Notes under the pieces: generated by a model
Databases searched by the model: none
What the model was told of the DNA's origin: nothing
What the model saw: only the letters and a program-made list of their open reading frames with translations
Shown here: in pieces, positions 10,510-19,560 of the stretch
Position numbering within the stretch: the first letter of the stretch is position 1
Layout of the letters: each line of letters starts with the position of its first letter
Position numbers and translations under genes: made by a program
Assembly (NCBI GenBank): GCA_903826405.1
Contig: CAIKEH010000020.1
Span: forward strand, 1 to 62,465
Source: an uncultured bacterium
GTDB taxonomy: Bacteria > Bacteroidota > Bacteroidia > Chitinophagales > Chitinophagaceae
Reading direction: 5' to 3'
Length of the DNA: 62,465 bases

Positions 10510-11325
10510 ATGAAAAAATTTGAATGCCCCTTTTTCGAACTCGGAACTGAACTTACCCAAGAACAGAAAGCTCTTTTTGAAAAAGAGGGCGTGATCATAT
10601 TCAGGAATTTCATTCCGATGGATACGGTGGAACTCTATCGGGAGGAGATCAAACGGATTGATAATTTGTGGATCAGTCAGGGTGTGACCAAAGTGAATGG
10701 GATCCCATTGAAATTCGGGGAGGATGAGCATGGCCACAAGACCATCCAGCGGATGTGTTTCCTGAATAAGTACTCCGAACATTTCGCTGCATTGCTACGT
10801 GATCCCCGGCTGCAGGTCCTTACCGAGCTGCTCAGTCCTTACGAGGGAAGGATTTCGGAAGACGAAAAAGATGGGTTGATCCTGAATAATTATGTGCAAT
10901 TCCCCAATAGTGCCTTCACGCACATGGGCTGGCATACAGATTGTCCTAGGGATCTCTTCTTGGGACAGAAGATCATGCCCATGCTTAATGTTGGAATACA
11001 TCTGGATACTGTTCCATTCGAGAATGGTGGACTCAGGGTGATACCCGGAACGCATAAGCAGAGCACCTTGAAGATGCTTTTCGGAAAAAAATATTTTGTT
11101 GATCATAACCCCGACAAGCGTGAGGTGGGTTTTGATATTCAGGCTGGAGACCTCACCGTTCATGATGGCAGGCTATGGCATCGGGCTCAGAAATCACCTT
11201 TCAACGGAGAGCCAAGCAGACGGCGGGTCATGTATGTTCCTATAATCACTGGTAAATACATGCCGAAATCTGAAAAAAGTCCAACCCCATTTTATCATAG
11301 GCTCGCCTCCCGAGTACAGAATTGA
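10510..11325 (+). CDS. Phytanoyl-CoA dioxygenase (PhyH) family protein
   Basis: A 271-residue predicted Fe(II)/2-oxoglutarate-dependent oxygenase. The iron facial triad is visible: H142 and D144 in the HTD motif, and a distal His in VHDGRLWHRA (H218 or, more likely by family spacing, H224). Following arginines near 238-240 could bind the 2-oxoglutarate carboxylate. GGLRVIPGTHK is the typical PhyH strand before the distal half. Cytoplasmic, no signal peptide. The SDR gene follows after 42 bp on the same strand, so hydroxylation by this enzyme and oxidation or reduction by the SDR may be linked. The substrate is unknown. Confidence 0.82.
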   Translation: MKKFECPFFELGTELTQEQKALFEKEGVIIFRNFIPMDTVELYREEIKRIDNLWISQGVTKVNGIPLKFGEDEHGHKTIQRMCFLNKYSEHFAALLRDPRLQVLTELLSPYEGRISEDEKDGLILNNYVQFPNSAFTHMGWHTDCPRDLFLGQKIMPMLNVGIHLDTVPFENGGLRVIPGTHKQSTLKMLFGKKYFVDHNPDKREVGFDIQAGDLTVHDGRLWHRAQKSPFNGEPSRRRVMYVPIITGKYMPKSEKSPTPFYHRLASRVQN

Positions 11326-11367
11326 GGATCTCTCCTGACCGTCTTCTCTTCATTTTAAATTCCGTTC

Positions 11368-12135
11368 ATGCCATTTGCAGTTGTGACAGGTGCCAGCAAG
11401 GGGATCGGCAGATTCATCGCTCATGAATTGGCGGCCAAGGGCTATGATCTTTTGTTGGTGGCCAGGGATATGGATCAGTTGGGAAAAGTATCCCAGGAGA
11501 TCCGTGTACTGCATGCAGTAAGTATTTGGTGTCATTCCGAGGATCTTGCTCAGCCGGGTGCGGCACGTCGGCTTTTTGATTTTTGTAAAGAGAAGGGATT
11601 CCGGGTAAACATGCTCGTTAATAATGCTGGTTTTGGCTCCGGCGGTTTTTTCCCGATCAGGGAAAGGCATAGCGATATGATCGCCGTAAATATTTCTGCG
11701 CTGACGGAATCTTGTGGATTCTTTCTCTCCCTGTTAAAAGAGAATGCGCCCTCACATATTCTGAACATCGCCAGTACGGCCGCCTATCAGGCGGTTCCTA
11801 TGCTTTCTGTTTATGCAGCCACCAAAGCCTACGTAGTTTCTTTCAGCAGAGGATTAAGACGCGAATTGAAAGACTCGGGCGTGAAAGTGACTTGTGTGAG
11901 TCCGGGCCCAGTAGATACGGATTTTGCAAGCACCGCAGGTTTGGGTGGGAAGTCAGCTCAATTCGCAGAAAAGATGAACATGAAGGCTGAAGATGTCGCC
12001 AGGCAGGCCTTGGAAGCTACTTTCGCTGGCAAGGCTGAGTCCATACCCGGATTCTTGAATCGTATTTCCACTTTTTTCGTGGGCATCTTGCCCAAGTCCT
12101 GGGTTGAAGAGATGGCATTTGGCTTATATCAATGA
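11368..12135 (+). CDS. Short-chain dehydrogenase/reductase (SDR), DltE/YqjQ-like
   Basis: A 255-residue NAD(P)-dependent oxidoreductase of the classical SDR family. The cofactor motif TGASKGIG is at 7-14, NNAG at 85-88, and the catalytic residues are S136, Y149 and K153 (YAATK). The basic or small residues after beta-2 (VARD) favour NADP, but this is weak. Length is normal. The C-terminal stretch, after residue 200, is hydrophobic and resembles lipid-acting SDRs of the DltE/YqjQ group. It follows the PhyH-like gene closely. The substrate is unknown. Confidence 0.87.
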   Translation: MPFAVVTGASKGIGRFIAHELAAKGYDLLLVARDMDQLGKVSQEIRVLHAVSIWCHSEDLAQPGAARRLFDFCKEKGFRVNMLVNNAGFGSGGFFPIRERHSDMIAVNISALTESCGFFLSLLKENAPSHILNIASTAAYQAVPMLSVYAATKAYVVSFSRGLRRELKDSGVKVTCVSPGPVDTDFASTAGLGGKSAQFAEKMNMKAEDVARQALEATFAGKAESIPGFLNRISTFFVGILPKSWVEEMAFGLYQ

Positions 12136-12317
12136 TCGAATTATTCCCACTTTTTAATAGCCGCTTAATTATAGCTTTCAGTTTACGAAGTTCCCCCGAT
12201 CATTCATCTTGAAGAAGACTGTTTAATCTTCGCTCTGGAATGATTTAACCTGGAAATGGACCTATATTCGAGAAAGAGGAGGGGAGAGCGAATACTTTTC
12301 ATTAAAATAAAATATTT

Positions 12318-12755
12318 ATGGACAACACAAACGAGCAAGCTATTCGTGCGGCAAACGATGCATTCTATGCAGGACTGAATGCCATGTTTAAGGGCGATCT
12401 GGGCACGCTGAAAGCGATCTGGGCACATTCGGAAATGGTCACGGATATGGGCCCCTTTGGAGGAAGACTGACCGGATGGAAGGCGGTTGAACAAGAGTTT
12501 AAAACAGAAGCTGGTATGAAGTTCGGAGGAAAGATCATATGCAAGGATCTTCATGTATATGCGGGCAAGGAAATGGGATACACGGTTTGTGTGGAGGAAG
12601 GAGAGCAGATGAGTGCAGATGGAAAGCCAGTTGTCGTCAAATTCCGGGCTACTAATATTTTTGAACTGCAACAAGGTCATTGGAAGTTGGTACATCATCA
12701 AACCGACCTTTCAGCTGCATTGGATGCTTTGCCGGGAGCGCCGACACCGTCTTGA
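12318..12755 (+). CDS. NTF2-like / SnoaL-like domain protein
   Basis: A small cytoplasmic protein of 145 residues with the NTF2/SnoaL cone fold. It has an N-terminal helix (NEQAIRAANDAFYAGLNAMFKGD), WAHSEMVTDMGPFGG in the pocket region, and a C-terminal sheet ending GHWKLVHHQTDLS, typical of SnoaL_3/DUF4440 proteins. Members include steroid isomerases, polyketide cyclases and many stress-associated proteins without a known reaction. It lies 182 bp after the SDR gene and is followed by a strong terminator. The function cannot be fixed from sequence. Confidence 0.8.
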   Translation: MDNTNEQAIRAANDAFYAGLNAMFKGDLGTLKAIWAHSEMVTDMGPFGGRLTGWKAVEQEFKTEAGMKFGGKIICKDLHVYAGKEMGYTVCVEEGEQMSADGKPVVVKFRATNIFELQQGHWKLVHHQTDLSAALDALPGAPTPS

Positions 12756-12843
12756 TCTGGAATCATGCCAAAAAGTAAATTCAAAGAATAGCAAAATCCC
12801 ATTCACCGGGGTATAAACAAGAATGATTTTGGTTTCAAATGAT

Positions 12844-12886
12844 GAAGGCCCCGACTGGGTATTGCAGTCAGGGCCTTCTCTTTTTT
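12844..12886 (+). terminator. Rho-independent terminator
   Basis: Arms 12844-12857 (GAAGGCCCCGACTG) and 12865-12878 (CAGTCAGGGCCTTC) form a 14-bp stem with a short loop, followed by CTTTTTT on the plus strand. It ends the NTF2-like transcript and lies 12 bp beyond the stop of the convergent protease gene, so it may also serve that gene. Confidence 0.88.
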
Positions 12887-12897
12887 ACTGAGTTTGA

Positions 12898-15800
12898 TCA
12901 GAGCTTTATGATCTTGAACCGGGATGTTACGCCATTGCCATTGACCACCTTGATCAGGTATATACCACCGGGCAGACCGGACAGGTCGAACCTCGTGTTT
13001 CCTGTCATGGACTTCTGCGACATCAGTCTGGAGCCATTTAAGTTGTATATCGAGATCTCGGAATTGCCCTCGACGCCATTCAAAGAAATATTCACGGCAT
13101 TCTGGACCGGATTCGGATAGATCATGATGGAGCCTTTATTTTTCCCGGGCATGTCGAACTGGGAAACTATTCCGTTCTCCACGCCGGTCAAGTCCAGCGT
13201 TATTTTAGTTGCTGTTCCAAGAGATACCCTCAACGTATAACAACTGGTGGCGTTGAAGCTTGTTGAGTTGTTACCATAAACCTGTGCGTAATATATACCC
13301 GGTGTTGCCGTATAGGAGATGGAATCAGAAATGGTGCCGGAATTTTGGGATCGGACCAATTGGGTGCCAGCACTGTTGAGTAATTTCAAATTGTAGTTGG
13401 TGGGGAGTGTGGTCAGGTTGATTTTGATGGTGCCGCCTGTCGTAATGGTGAATTTGTAATTGTCAATGTCATTACTCACGTTGATCAAGCCTTTGATATC
13501 TGTGTTGAATGGGATCACTGCCGCACCTGCGGTAGTGCTATTTGTACTGTTATCAATAGAATTTTGACAGGTTGGTGTTAAAGTAGTGAATTGAGCGGCA
13601 ACAGCGTTGCCAGTTCCTGCTGAACATCTGGCTGTGACCCTCCAATTATAAATCGATGTCTGTGTGAGTCCACTCAGGCTCGCTGAAGTAGTCGTCAGGG
13701 CCGAGGAAAATGAAGTCCATGTTGTTGCGGTACTCAGTTTGTAATCCAATGCATAATCCAAAGCATTGGTTACTGGAGTCCAGGAAACGGTGGCGGAGTT
13801 ACTGGTGATGGCGGAACTGGTCAATCCAGTGGGATCACCACAATTGGCTGCCGTGGTGAAGTTTGCCGAGATCGCATTGCCAGCTCCTGCAGTACATGTT
13901 GCTATAACTCTCCAATTATAAGCTGAATTTGCAGCAAGTCCGGTCAGATTAGCTGAGGTGGCGGTTTGTGCAGTGGTGAATGAGGTCCAGGTTGTCGCGG
14001 TACTCAGTTTGTAATCCACGGCATAGCTCAACGCGTTAGCGACTGCTGTCCAGGATACGGTGGCGGAATTATTGGTGATCGATGAGGATGACAAGCCAGT
14101 GGGATCGCCACAATTGGCTGCCGTGTTGAAATTTGCCGAAACGGCATTCCCAGCTCCTGCTGTGCATGTTGCTGTAACTCTCCAATTATAAGCTGAATTG
14201 GCTGTTAGTCCGGTCAGATTGGCTGAGGTGGCGGTTTGTGCAGTGGAGAATGAGGTCCAGGTTGTAGCAGTACTCAGTTTATAATCCACGGCATAGCTCA
14301 ACGCGTTGCTGACCGCTGTCCAGGATACAGTCGCTGAGTTATTGGTAAGGGATGAGGAAACAAGACCAATGGGATCGCCACAAAGAACTGGTGCGGTGAT
14401 GCTGAAGTTGGTATTGCTGATATCGAAGAATATATTTCCCACAGCCTCCACTTTGATCCTGGCCGTAGTGGTTGATGTGCTAGGAATGACAAGCGATTCA
14501 GTACCGTCGTTGGGAGTACTGGCTGCCAATACGGTCGGAAAGGTTTGCCCTCCGTCCGTGCTCAATGATATTTTTACATTCGCACAGCTTACCGGACTGG
14601 CGGTAGTATTCGCAACACTCCAGGTGATGTTCTGTGTGGATCCGCCTGCCCAGGAGACAGCCGTATTGGGAGCGGTAACGGCAAATGGACCGGAAGCACT
14701 GCTCACCGTCACGACGACATCACTGTAGTTGGTTTGACCAACAGTTACCGGAGTTGTGGACCTATAGAGTACATTATCCCTTACGGTCAATCTGAAATTC
14801 AGTGTTCTGGCGACGGAACTCAGGGCTTCTATATTCGCTCCCGCATCTCCACCAGTAAGTGGTCCAGTTATATTTGCACCGGCAAGGATGGTGGACAGTT
14901 GCGGGAAATATCTTGTGGGAGATGTGGTTGGCTTGAAAGAGATCCAGTTGGGGCCACTTGCTTTTGTGGCGCTCGCTACACTACTGGCTCCCGTTTGAGT
15001 AGCGGATGCGTTGTCCATTTGTTCCCAGCAGTAGGTCAGGGGATCGTTGTTGGCATCCGTTGCGGAACCCGTAAGGGCAAATGGGGTGCTGATGGGGATA
15101 GTATAATTGGTCAGTGCATCTACTACAGGAGTTGCATTGGTGGTTGCTATACTGGTGGTCACGGGACAAGTCTTCGTGGCTAAGTTGGTTTGGATCTGAC
15201 CGATGTTGGCCGCGTGGAAGATGTCGATGGAGTGGGGTGCCAAATCCTGACTGGTGATACCGGCATAGCCCATGATGGTGATGCCCGATCCAGGTTCCAC
15301 ATTCACGCCAGACCCTTCATTACTCATGGAGAAACTATGATTCCCGCCGAGTTGATGGCCCATTTCATGAACTACGTAATCGATATCGAAGTTGTCACCC
15401 TGTGGAATGCCATCAGCCGGAGAGGTTATACCACTGCCTTTTGAGCCGTTCGTGCAAACGCAGCCGATACAACCTGCATTACCGCCGCCACCAGATGCGC
15501 CGAACATGTGTCCGATATCATAATTCGCATCGCCGATGACGGAGGTCAACGTGCTTTGCAATTGACCATTCCATTGGGAAAGGGTGGTTGAGTAAGGATC
15601 AGTTGCAGGGTTGTAATAAATGACATTGGTTGTTGCTGAGATCAGGTTCAAATGCAGGGCGAGGTCTTTTTCAAAAACACCATTCACCCGGGTCAGGGTG
15701 GCATTGAATGCTGCGAGAACTAAAGCTACATCCGCTGCACTTGTCGCTTTAAAATAGTTTGCATATTCGCCATTACAGGACTGCGCCAGTTTCATGGTTT

Positions 15801-16407
15801 TGAGATCCGCCCCTGAACGGCCGGTTATGGAAGTTCCTGAAACTTGTTGATTGAGGGCAGCAGCCATTTGCTTATCTACGGTGGTGCAGGTCCAGGGCAT
15901 TTGCCCGGTTTTTCTTGCGGAACGAAACACGGCATACACTTTTCGATCCTCGGAATAGGGTTCCATGTATTCATTGTCCTTTTCAGACCTGAAAACCATT
16001 GTTTGTATGCCAGCTTCTGGTGAGCTACTCAGTTTGATGGTGGCATTTCTGTCTGTGATCCCCTTTCCGGAGAATGACCTGATGTTGGGGAACCTGGCTT
16101 GAAGGTCAGGTTCAAAATTGGAAGCTTCCGTCAATTCAAATTCCTCTGAACCGCCGTCGGCATTGGGCAGGGTGATGATGGTACTGCGTTTGTTGGTATT
16201 CTTATCAACGATGGTAGAGAGTTCCTGTTGAAAGGAAGCCACATCACCATCGAAGAGTTTATGTTCTACGGGGAAGGAAGCCCTTCCAACGGCTTTGTGT
16301 GTAGTGACATTCCCAGTGCCGGAATGTGCTGACCAGAAATTCTTTCTTTGAGCTTGTGCGTTCAGTAGAAAAGCAAAAGTGAAAAGAATGAGCAGGGACT
16401 TTCTCAT
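12898..16407 (-). CDS. Secreted M12B-like (reprolysin) zinc metalloprotease with FN3 repeats and T9SS type A sorting domain
   Basis: An exported protease of 1169 residues. Signal peptide, probably cut in LLNAQA before Gln. A propeptide-like region follows (about 20-200). The catalytic domain has HEMGHQLGGNH (H347, E348, H351, H357), the metzincin zinc motif, with a downstream MGYAG that could form the Met-turn. Next come an Ig-like domain and three tandem fibronectin type III domains of about 90 residues each, beginning CGDP; the first two are nearly identical. A pre-peptidase C-terminal (PPC-like) beta domain precedes the T9SS type A sorting domain (IMIYPNPV ... GGIYLIKV ... KIIKL). It probably digests extracellular protein and is released or anchored by type IX secretion. 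Confidence 0.92.
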   Translation of the reverse strand: MRKSLLILFTFAFLLNAQAQRKNFWSAHSGTGNVTTHKAVGRASFPVEHKLFDGDVASFQQELSTIVDKNTNKRSTIITLPNADGGSEEFELTEASNFEPDLQARFPNIRSFSGKGITDRNATIKLSSSPEAGIQTMVFRSEKDNEYMEPYSEDRKVYAVFRSARKTGQMPWTCTTVDKQMAAALNQQVSGTSITGRSGADLKTMKLAQSCNGEYANYFKATSAADVALVLAAFNATLTRVNGVFEKDLALHLNLISATTNVIYYNPATDPYSTTLSQWNGQLQSTLTSVIGDANYDIGHMFGASGGGGNAGCIGCVCTNGSKGSGITSPADGIPQGDNFDIDYVVHEMGHQLGGNHSFSMSNEGSGVNVEPGSGITIMGYAGITSQDLAPHSIDIFHAANIGQIQTNLATKTCPVTTSIATTNATPVVDALTNYTIPISTPFALTGSATDANNDPLTYCWEQMDNASATQTGASSVASATKASGPNWISFKPTTSPTRYFPQLSTILAGANITGPLTGGDAGANIEALSSVARTLNFRLTVRDNVLYRSTTPVTVGQTNYSDVVVTVSSASGPFAVTAPNTAVSWAGGSTQNITWSVANTTASPVSCANVKISLSTDGGQTFPTVLAASTPNDGTESLVIPSTSTTTARIKVEAVGNIFFDISNTNFSITAPVLCGDPIGLVSSSLTNNSATVSWTAVSNALSYAVDYKLSTATTWTSFSTAQTATSANLTGLTANSAYNWRVTATCTAGAGNAVSANFNTAANCGDPTGLSSSSITNNSATVSWTAVANALSYAVDYKLSTATTWTSFTTAQTATSANLTGLAANSAYNWRVIATCTAGAGNAISANFTTAANCGDPTGLTSSAITSNSATVSWTPVTNALDYALDYKLSTATTWTSFSSALTTTSASLSGLTQTSIYNWRVTARCSAGTGNAVAAQFTTLTPTCQNSIDNSTNSTTAGAAVIPFNTDIKGLINVSNDIDNYKFTITTGGTIKINLTTLPTNYNLKLLNSAGTQLVRSQNSGTISDSISYTATPGIYYAQVYGNNSTSFNATSCYTLRVSLGTATKITLDLTGVENGIVSQFDMPGKNKGSIMIYPNPVQNAVNISLNGVEGNSEISIYNLNGSRLMSQKSMTGNTRFDLSGLPGGIYLIKVVNGNGVTSRFKIIKL
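13570..14382 (-). repeat. Three tandem 270-bp FN3-coding repeats
   Basis: Unit 1 spans 14382-14113 and unit 2 spans 14112-13843, each exactly 270 bp and nearly identical at DNA level. Unit 3 (13842 to about 13570) is more diverged. Each starts with codons for CGDP. The order of divergence suggests that units 1 and 2 are the newer duplicates. Confidence 0.88.
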
Positions 16408-16893
16408 CGTGTATTATTATTGCATAAAACTATTCATTTTGGTGTGAAGGAGATCAGTTGTATGCACCTGATGGTAAAATTTAAAAAGCGATATTTTGTT
16501 CATGGCTTTCCCAATCATAAAAGATTGTATTACAATTACTTTAATGCTCGTTTGTCACGAATAATTCATTGATGATAATGGATTGATTAAGCGGGATTTC
16601 AAATTATTAAAAGTAGGCATATGTGTGCTGAGGTCATGCAAGTGCATCCGGGTATTTCGCTTGTTGAACTTAAGCGTTCATCGTTTGACTCATACAAAAT
16701 TTTTAAATATGTGGGAGCCACCTTTGAGATTCGTGTTCGAGATTGCCAGTACTTTTGAAATTTTGCCAACGTGGTCGATCTCGACGATTTGCAGGAAGTA
16801 TTTGTGAAGCATCTTGTTAATCAATTGTTTGAGAAAATGCAGAATTATGGAAATGCCTTTTTGTATGGAGCGTTATGACTTAGTATTCCTGTA
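16408..16893. other. Intergenic region, no gene seen
   Basis: About 490 bp upstream of the M12B-like protease gene. It is AT-rich and must hold that gene's promoter. A 74-codon open frame on the plus strand (16583-16807) has an unstructured, unconvincing translation. No RNA gene or repeat was recognised. Confidence 0.5.
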
Positions 16894-16934
16894 AAAAAAG
16901 CCACTATCCGATAAGAATAGTGGCTTTTTTGTCG
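16894..16934 (-). terminator. Rho-independent terminator, symmetric
   Basis: AAAAAAGCCACTAT and ATAGTGGCTTTTTT form a perfect stem around a 10-base loop, with A and T runs on both sides, so it can work in either direction. It lies about 27 bp past the stop of the DUF6515 gene and ends its minus-strand transcript. Confidence 0.9.
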
Positions 16935-16960
16935 GCCTTTTGCGGAGGGCCGATCTTCAA

Positions 16961-18013
16961 TTATTTGTCTTCTTCGACTGATGCAATTTCGTAGACATTT
17001 TTGCCATCTTGCTGAATCGGTTGGAAGTAGATCTCACCCAACTTCACATACGTGATATCACCCATTTTGACCTCTTCACCACCATCAGGTAAATGTTCTA
17101 CTACAGTCCCTGCAGTGGGTGATACGACCGTAAATCCCTTGGATGTCTTTTCATAAAAGGTGCCTGCATAATAATAATTGGTAGTCCCATCATCCAACTT
17201 TGCCATTTCGTATCCACCGGGCAATTTGGGTACCGTTGCTCCAACAGGGCCAGCCACTACTGTATAGCCCCCGTCCGTTTTCTGATAAAAAATTCCTTCA
17301 TCATAGTAATAATCCTGGCCAAGAGGAACATTCTCGAAGGCATCATCCATATTGTTTGAAATCATCACATTAGGTCCGGAAGGGAAAGATTCAATCCATG
17401 AAATTTCAGAAGAGGATCCAGGATAGTTGCTGTTTATGGCCACAGGATAATCCGGAAGATCATTGTCAACAATGGACACAATGATCGCCGTTGTAGCCAA
17501 AGTGGCCACAAAGAAACCCCAAGGATGCCACATAGGCCCCCAAACAAAGGGACGGTATGGGTGATAGTAATATGGGTGATAGCAGAAATAAACATGACCA
17601 CCGTAACGATAGGGAGGGCGAGGGTATGGACGATAATTGTTGGTATGCCTAACCGCGGTATTCCTGGTGTTATTAATCTTGACATCCTTGCTGTTATCTA
17701 TGTTCACATTCACGTTCTTCTTGCTGTTATCCACGTTGACCTTATTTCCCACATTCGTGTTATTGCCAACTCGATTGTCACTGACCGTATTCCTATTACT
17801 GGAATTAGGAGCAGACTTGGATGCCGCGGTATTTCTTGCTGGGTCGATATTTGACTGTGATCCCTTGACGGCGGGTTTCTGAATAGCGTTCGATTTGGCA
17901 TTTGCAGATCCGCCAACGCTCTTCGCTTGAGCCGAAGCTTGGCCGCTGATCAAAATGGTTATGATCGATCCGACGGTCAGCGCTTTAAACATGGTTCTGA
18001 GACTGTATTTCAT
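16961..18013 (-). CDS. DUF6515 family exported protein
   Basis: 350 residues. Signal peptide cut near GQASA before Gln. Residues about 30-125 are low complexity, rich in Asn, Ser, Val and Lys. A Tyr/Pro/His-rich stretch (about 125-165) and one hydrophobic segment (about 168-185) follow. The C-terminal third has the repeated DUF6515 core: YYDEGIFYQKTDGGY then GPVGATVPKLP, and a second copy YYYAGTFYEKTSKGF with AGTVVEHLPDG. The family is common in Bacteroidota, membrane- or envelope-associated, and of unknown function. The OmpA lipoprotein gene lies 76 bp upstream in the same direction and may be co-transcribed. Confidence 0.85.
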   Translation of the reverse strand: MKYSLRTMFKALTVGSIITILISGQASAQAKSVGGSANAKSNAIQKPAVKGSQSNIDPARNTAASKSAPNSSNRNTVSDNRVGNNTNVGNKVNVDNSKKNVNVNIDNSKDVKINNTRNTAVRHTNNYRPYPRPPYRYGGHVYFCYHPYYYHPYRPFVWGPMWHPWGFFVATLATTAIIVSIVDNDLPDYPVAINSNYPGSSSEISWIESFPSGPNVMISNNMDDAFENVPLGQDYYYDEGIFYQKTDGGYTVVAGPVGATVPKLPGGYEMAKLDDGTTNYYYAGTFYEKTSKGFTVVSPTAGTVVEHLPDGGEEVKMGDITYVKLGEIYFQPIQQDGKNVYEIASVEEDK

Positions 18014-18089
18014 GATTTTGTTTTTATTAAGGAGGTTTACTACACCTGTTGGGGGTCGTTTTCCCAGATCTCTTATCTACCCTTGTACA

Positions 18090-18833
18090 TCAATCCTGAA
18101 GAAGGTTCCAGATCCTGTCCAGATCTGGATTCATGATGATCTCGATCCTTCTGTTTTTGGCCATGCCTTCAGGCGTGTCATTGCCGGAAATAGGGTTGAA
18201 TTTACTTCTTCCAGCGGCGGTCAGGCGCTTGGGATTGATATTATAGACATCAGATAGAATCCTGACCACGGCATTGGCTCTTTCCGTGCTCAGGCTCCAA
18301 TTATCCGCGACGCCCTTGACATGTGCGGTATCTGTATTGCCCACGATCATGGTTTCCATACCGGGATTGTCGTACATGACCTGTGCGACCACATTGAGTG
18401 CTTCCCTGCCCTTGGGTCCTATGGCAGCGCTTCCTGACTTGTATGTATAGGTATCCGGAACAGCGATATGGAATCTGCCATTTTTATAATTCACTTCACA
18501 GCCGGCTGCTTCCAATTTATCGACTGCCGAAATCGCTTTGGCTTCGATCTCCTGGAGGGAAGTTCCCCTGGCGGCAAGGGCTTGATCCAGTTTTTCCTTT
18601 TTTTGAATGATGGCCTGCTCGACTTTGCGATAATTTTCAAGTTCTTTGCCATACTGAAGGTTCTCGCCCTTCAGTTCGCTGATCGTTTTTTCATTCAGGG
18701 CCACCTGCTTGTTGAGGTCTTCCAGCTTCCCGTTCAAGCTCTGGATCTGCGAATTGGCGCTTTGAAGCTTTTTGTTGGTACCGCATGCGGTGAGTGCGAG
18801 ACAGGCAACGATTGCCAGGATTGTTTGTTTCAT
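18090..18833 (-). CDS. OmpA-family lipoprotein
   Basis: 247 residues. A lipoprotein signal peptide with lipobox LTAC (C17) is followed by a coiled coil (about 20-90, heptads of Leu/Ile with Glu/Lys). The C-terminal OmpA-like peptidoglycan-binding domain (about 125-240) contains NTDTAHVKG, LSTERANAVVRIL, RLTAAGRS and NRRIEIIM, the usual peptidoglycan-contact motifs. It probably tethers the outer membrane to the cell wall. The arrangement of lipobox, coiled coil and OmpA domain is a common Bacteroidota type. The specific role is unknown. Confidence 0.9.
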   Translation of the reverse strand: MKQTILAIVACLALTACGTNKKLQSANSQIQSLNGKLEDLNKQVALNEKTISELKGENLQYGKELENYRKVEQAIIQKKEKLDQALAARGTSLQEIEAKAISAVDKLEAAGCEVNYKNGRFHIAVPDTYTYKSGSAAIGPKGREALNVVAQVMYDNPGMETMIVGNTDTAHVKGVADNWSLSTERANAVVRILSDVYNINPKRLTAAGRSKFNPISGNDTPEGMAKNRRIEIIMNPDLDRIWNLLQD

Positions 18834-19344
18834 TTTATAATTTTTTTTCTTGGTCAGATAGATCCGAAGAATAAATCGAACACCTGCAATTTATAGTCCT
18901 GAAAGACGCATGTCCCCCTTTTCCTGTTCGGAATTGTCCAAACGCGAATAATCGTGAACAAAATCTGGCCCAGTAAAACATATTTGGTGCTTTGCTGCAT
19001 CGCACGGCGATCTGATGTTGGATGCTACGGCATATTTGAAGGCCTTGCGCCATTGAGGAATTTTCAACAAGTTTGATTGTTTCGACTACCGAGGTCTGTA
19101 TTCATGAGTACATGAAGCGGTTGCTGAAGAGAGGGTGACCGAACATTGCTTTCGGCATTCTTTGAAGGAATTTGGGGGTTTGTTACCAATTATTGGTGGT
19201 CCTTGGTTCGGTTTGTGCATCGAATTTTGGACAGGGTTCTGTTTTCGAGATACTAAATTCTTTCGGGCTGCACTTCGGAAAGTGTATTGAGCAGCCAATC
19301 GTTGGGTAAAATCGTGAAATCTGTTACCTCTTTTGTTACCTCTT
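18834..19344. other. Intergenic region, no gene seen
   Basis: About 510 bp between the OmpA lipoprotein gene and the tRNA terminator. Its right end (19323-19344) has two direct copies of GTTACCTCTT that match the arms of the adjacent terminator. The open frames here give unconvincing proteins. Confidence 0.5.
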
Positions 19345-19383
19345 GAAAAAAATAAGAGGTTACTTGGGGTAAGTAACCTCTTA
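19345..19383 (-). terminator. Terminator of tRNA-Arg
   Basis: On the minus strand, AAGAGGTTACTT (19382-19371) pairs perfectly with AAGTAACCTCTT (19365-19354) around a 5-base loop and is followed by ATTTTTTTC. It lies about 20 bp after the tRNA 3' end. Confidence 0.92.
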
Positions 19384-19401
19384 ACTGACTGATAACCAGT
19401 G

Positions 19402-19475
19402 TGACCCTGTCAGGATTCAAACCTGAAACCTTTTGATCCGTAGTCAAATGCTCTATTCAATTGAGCTACAGGGCC
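19402..19475 (-). tRNA. tRNA-Arg (anticodon ACG)
   Basis: The minus strand folds into a full cloverleaf. The acceptor stem GGCCCTG pairs with CAGGGTC (one G-T pair), then a D-arm with AGCTCAATTGAATAGAGC, an anticodon stem TTTGA/TCAAA around loop CTACGGA (anticodon ACG), and a T-arm with GGTTTGAATCC. The discriminator base is A and CCA is not encoded. Anticodon ACG, read as ICG after TadA editing, decodes CGU, CGC and CGA. It is a single tRNA with its own terminator. Confidence 0.96.
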
Positions 19476-19560
19476 GGTGGGGTGCAAATATAGGGAAGAT
19501 TGATGAATTGGAAGGGTAAGAGGTTAAGGGATTTGGGGACTAATTCACCAATGCTTTATT

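Noticed and set aside
16583-16807. 74-codon plus-strand ORF in an intergenic region
   Set aside because: No family, mixed hydrophobic and basic residues, and no operon context. Kept as non-coding.
19323-19475. Attachment site at tRNA-Arg
   Set aside because: The repeated 10-mer lies in the terminator, not in the tRNA 3' end, and no integrase or tRNA-end duplication is visible.
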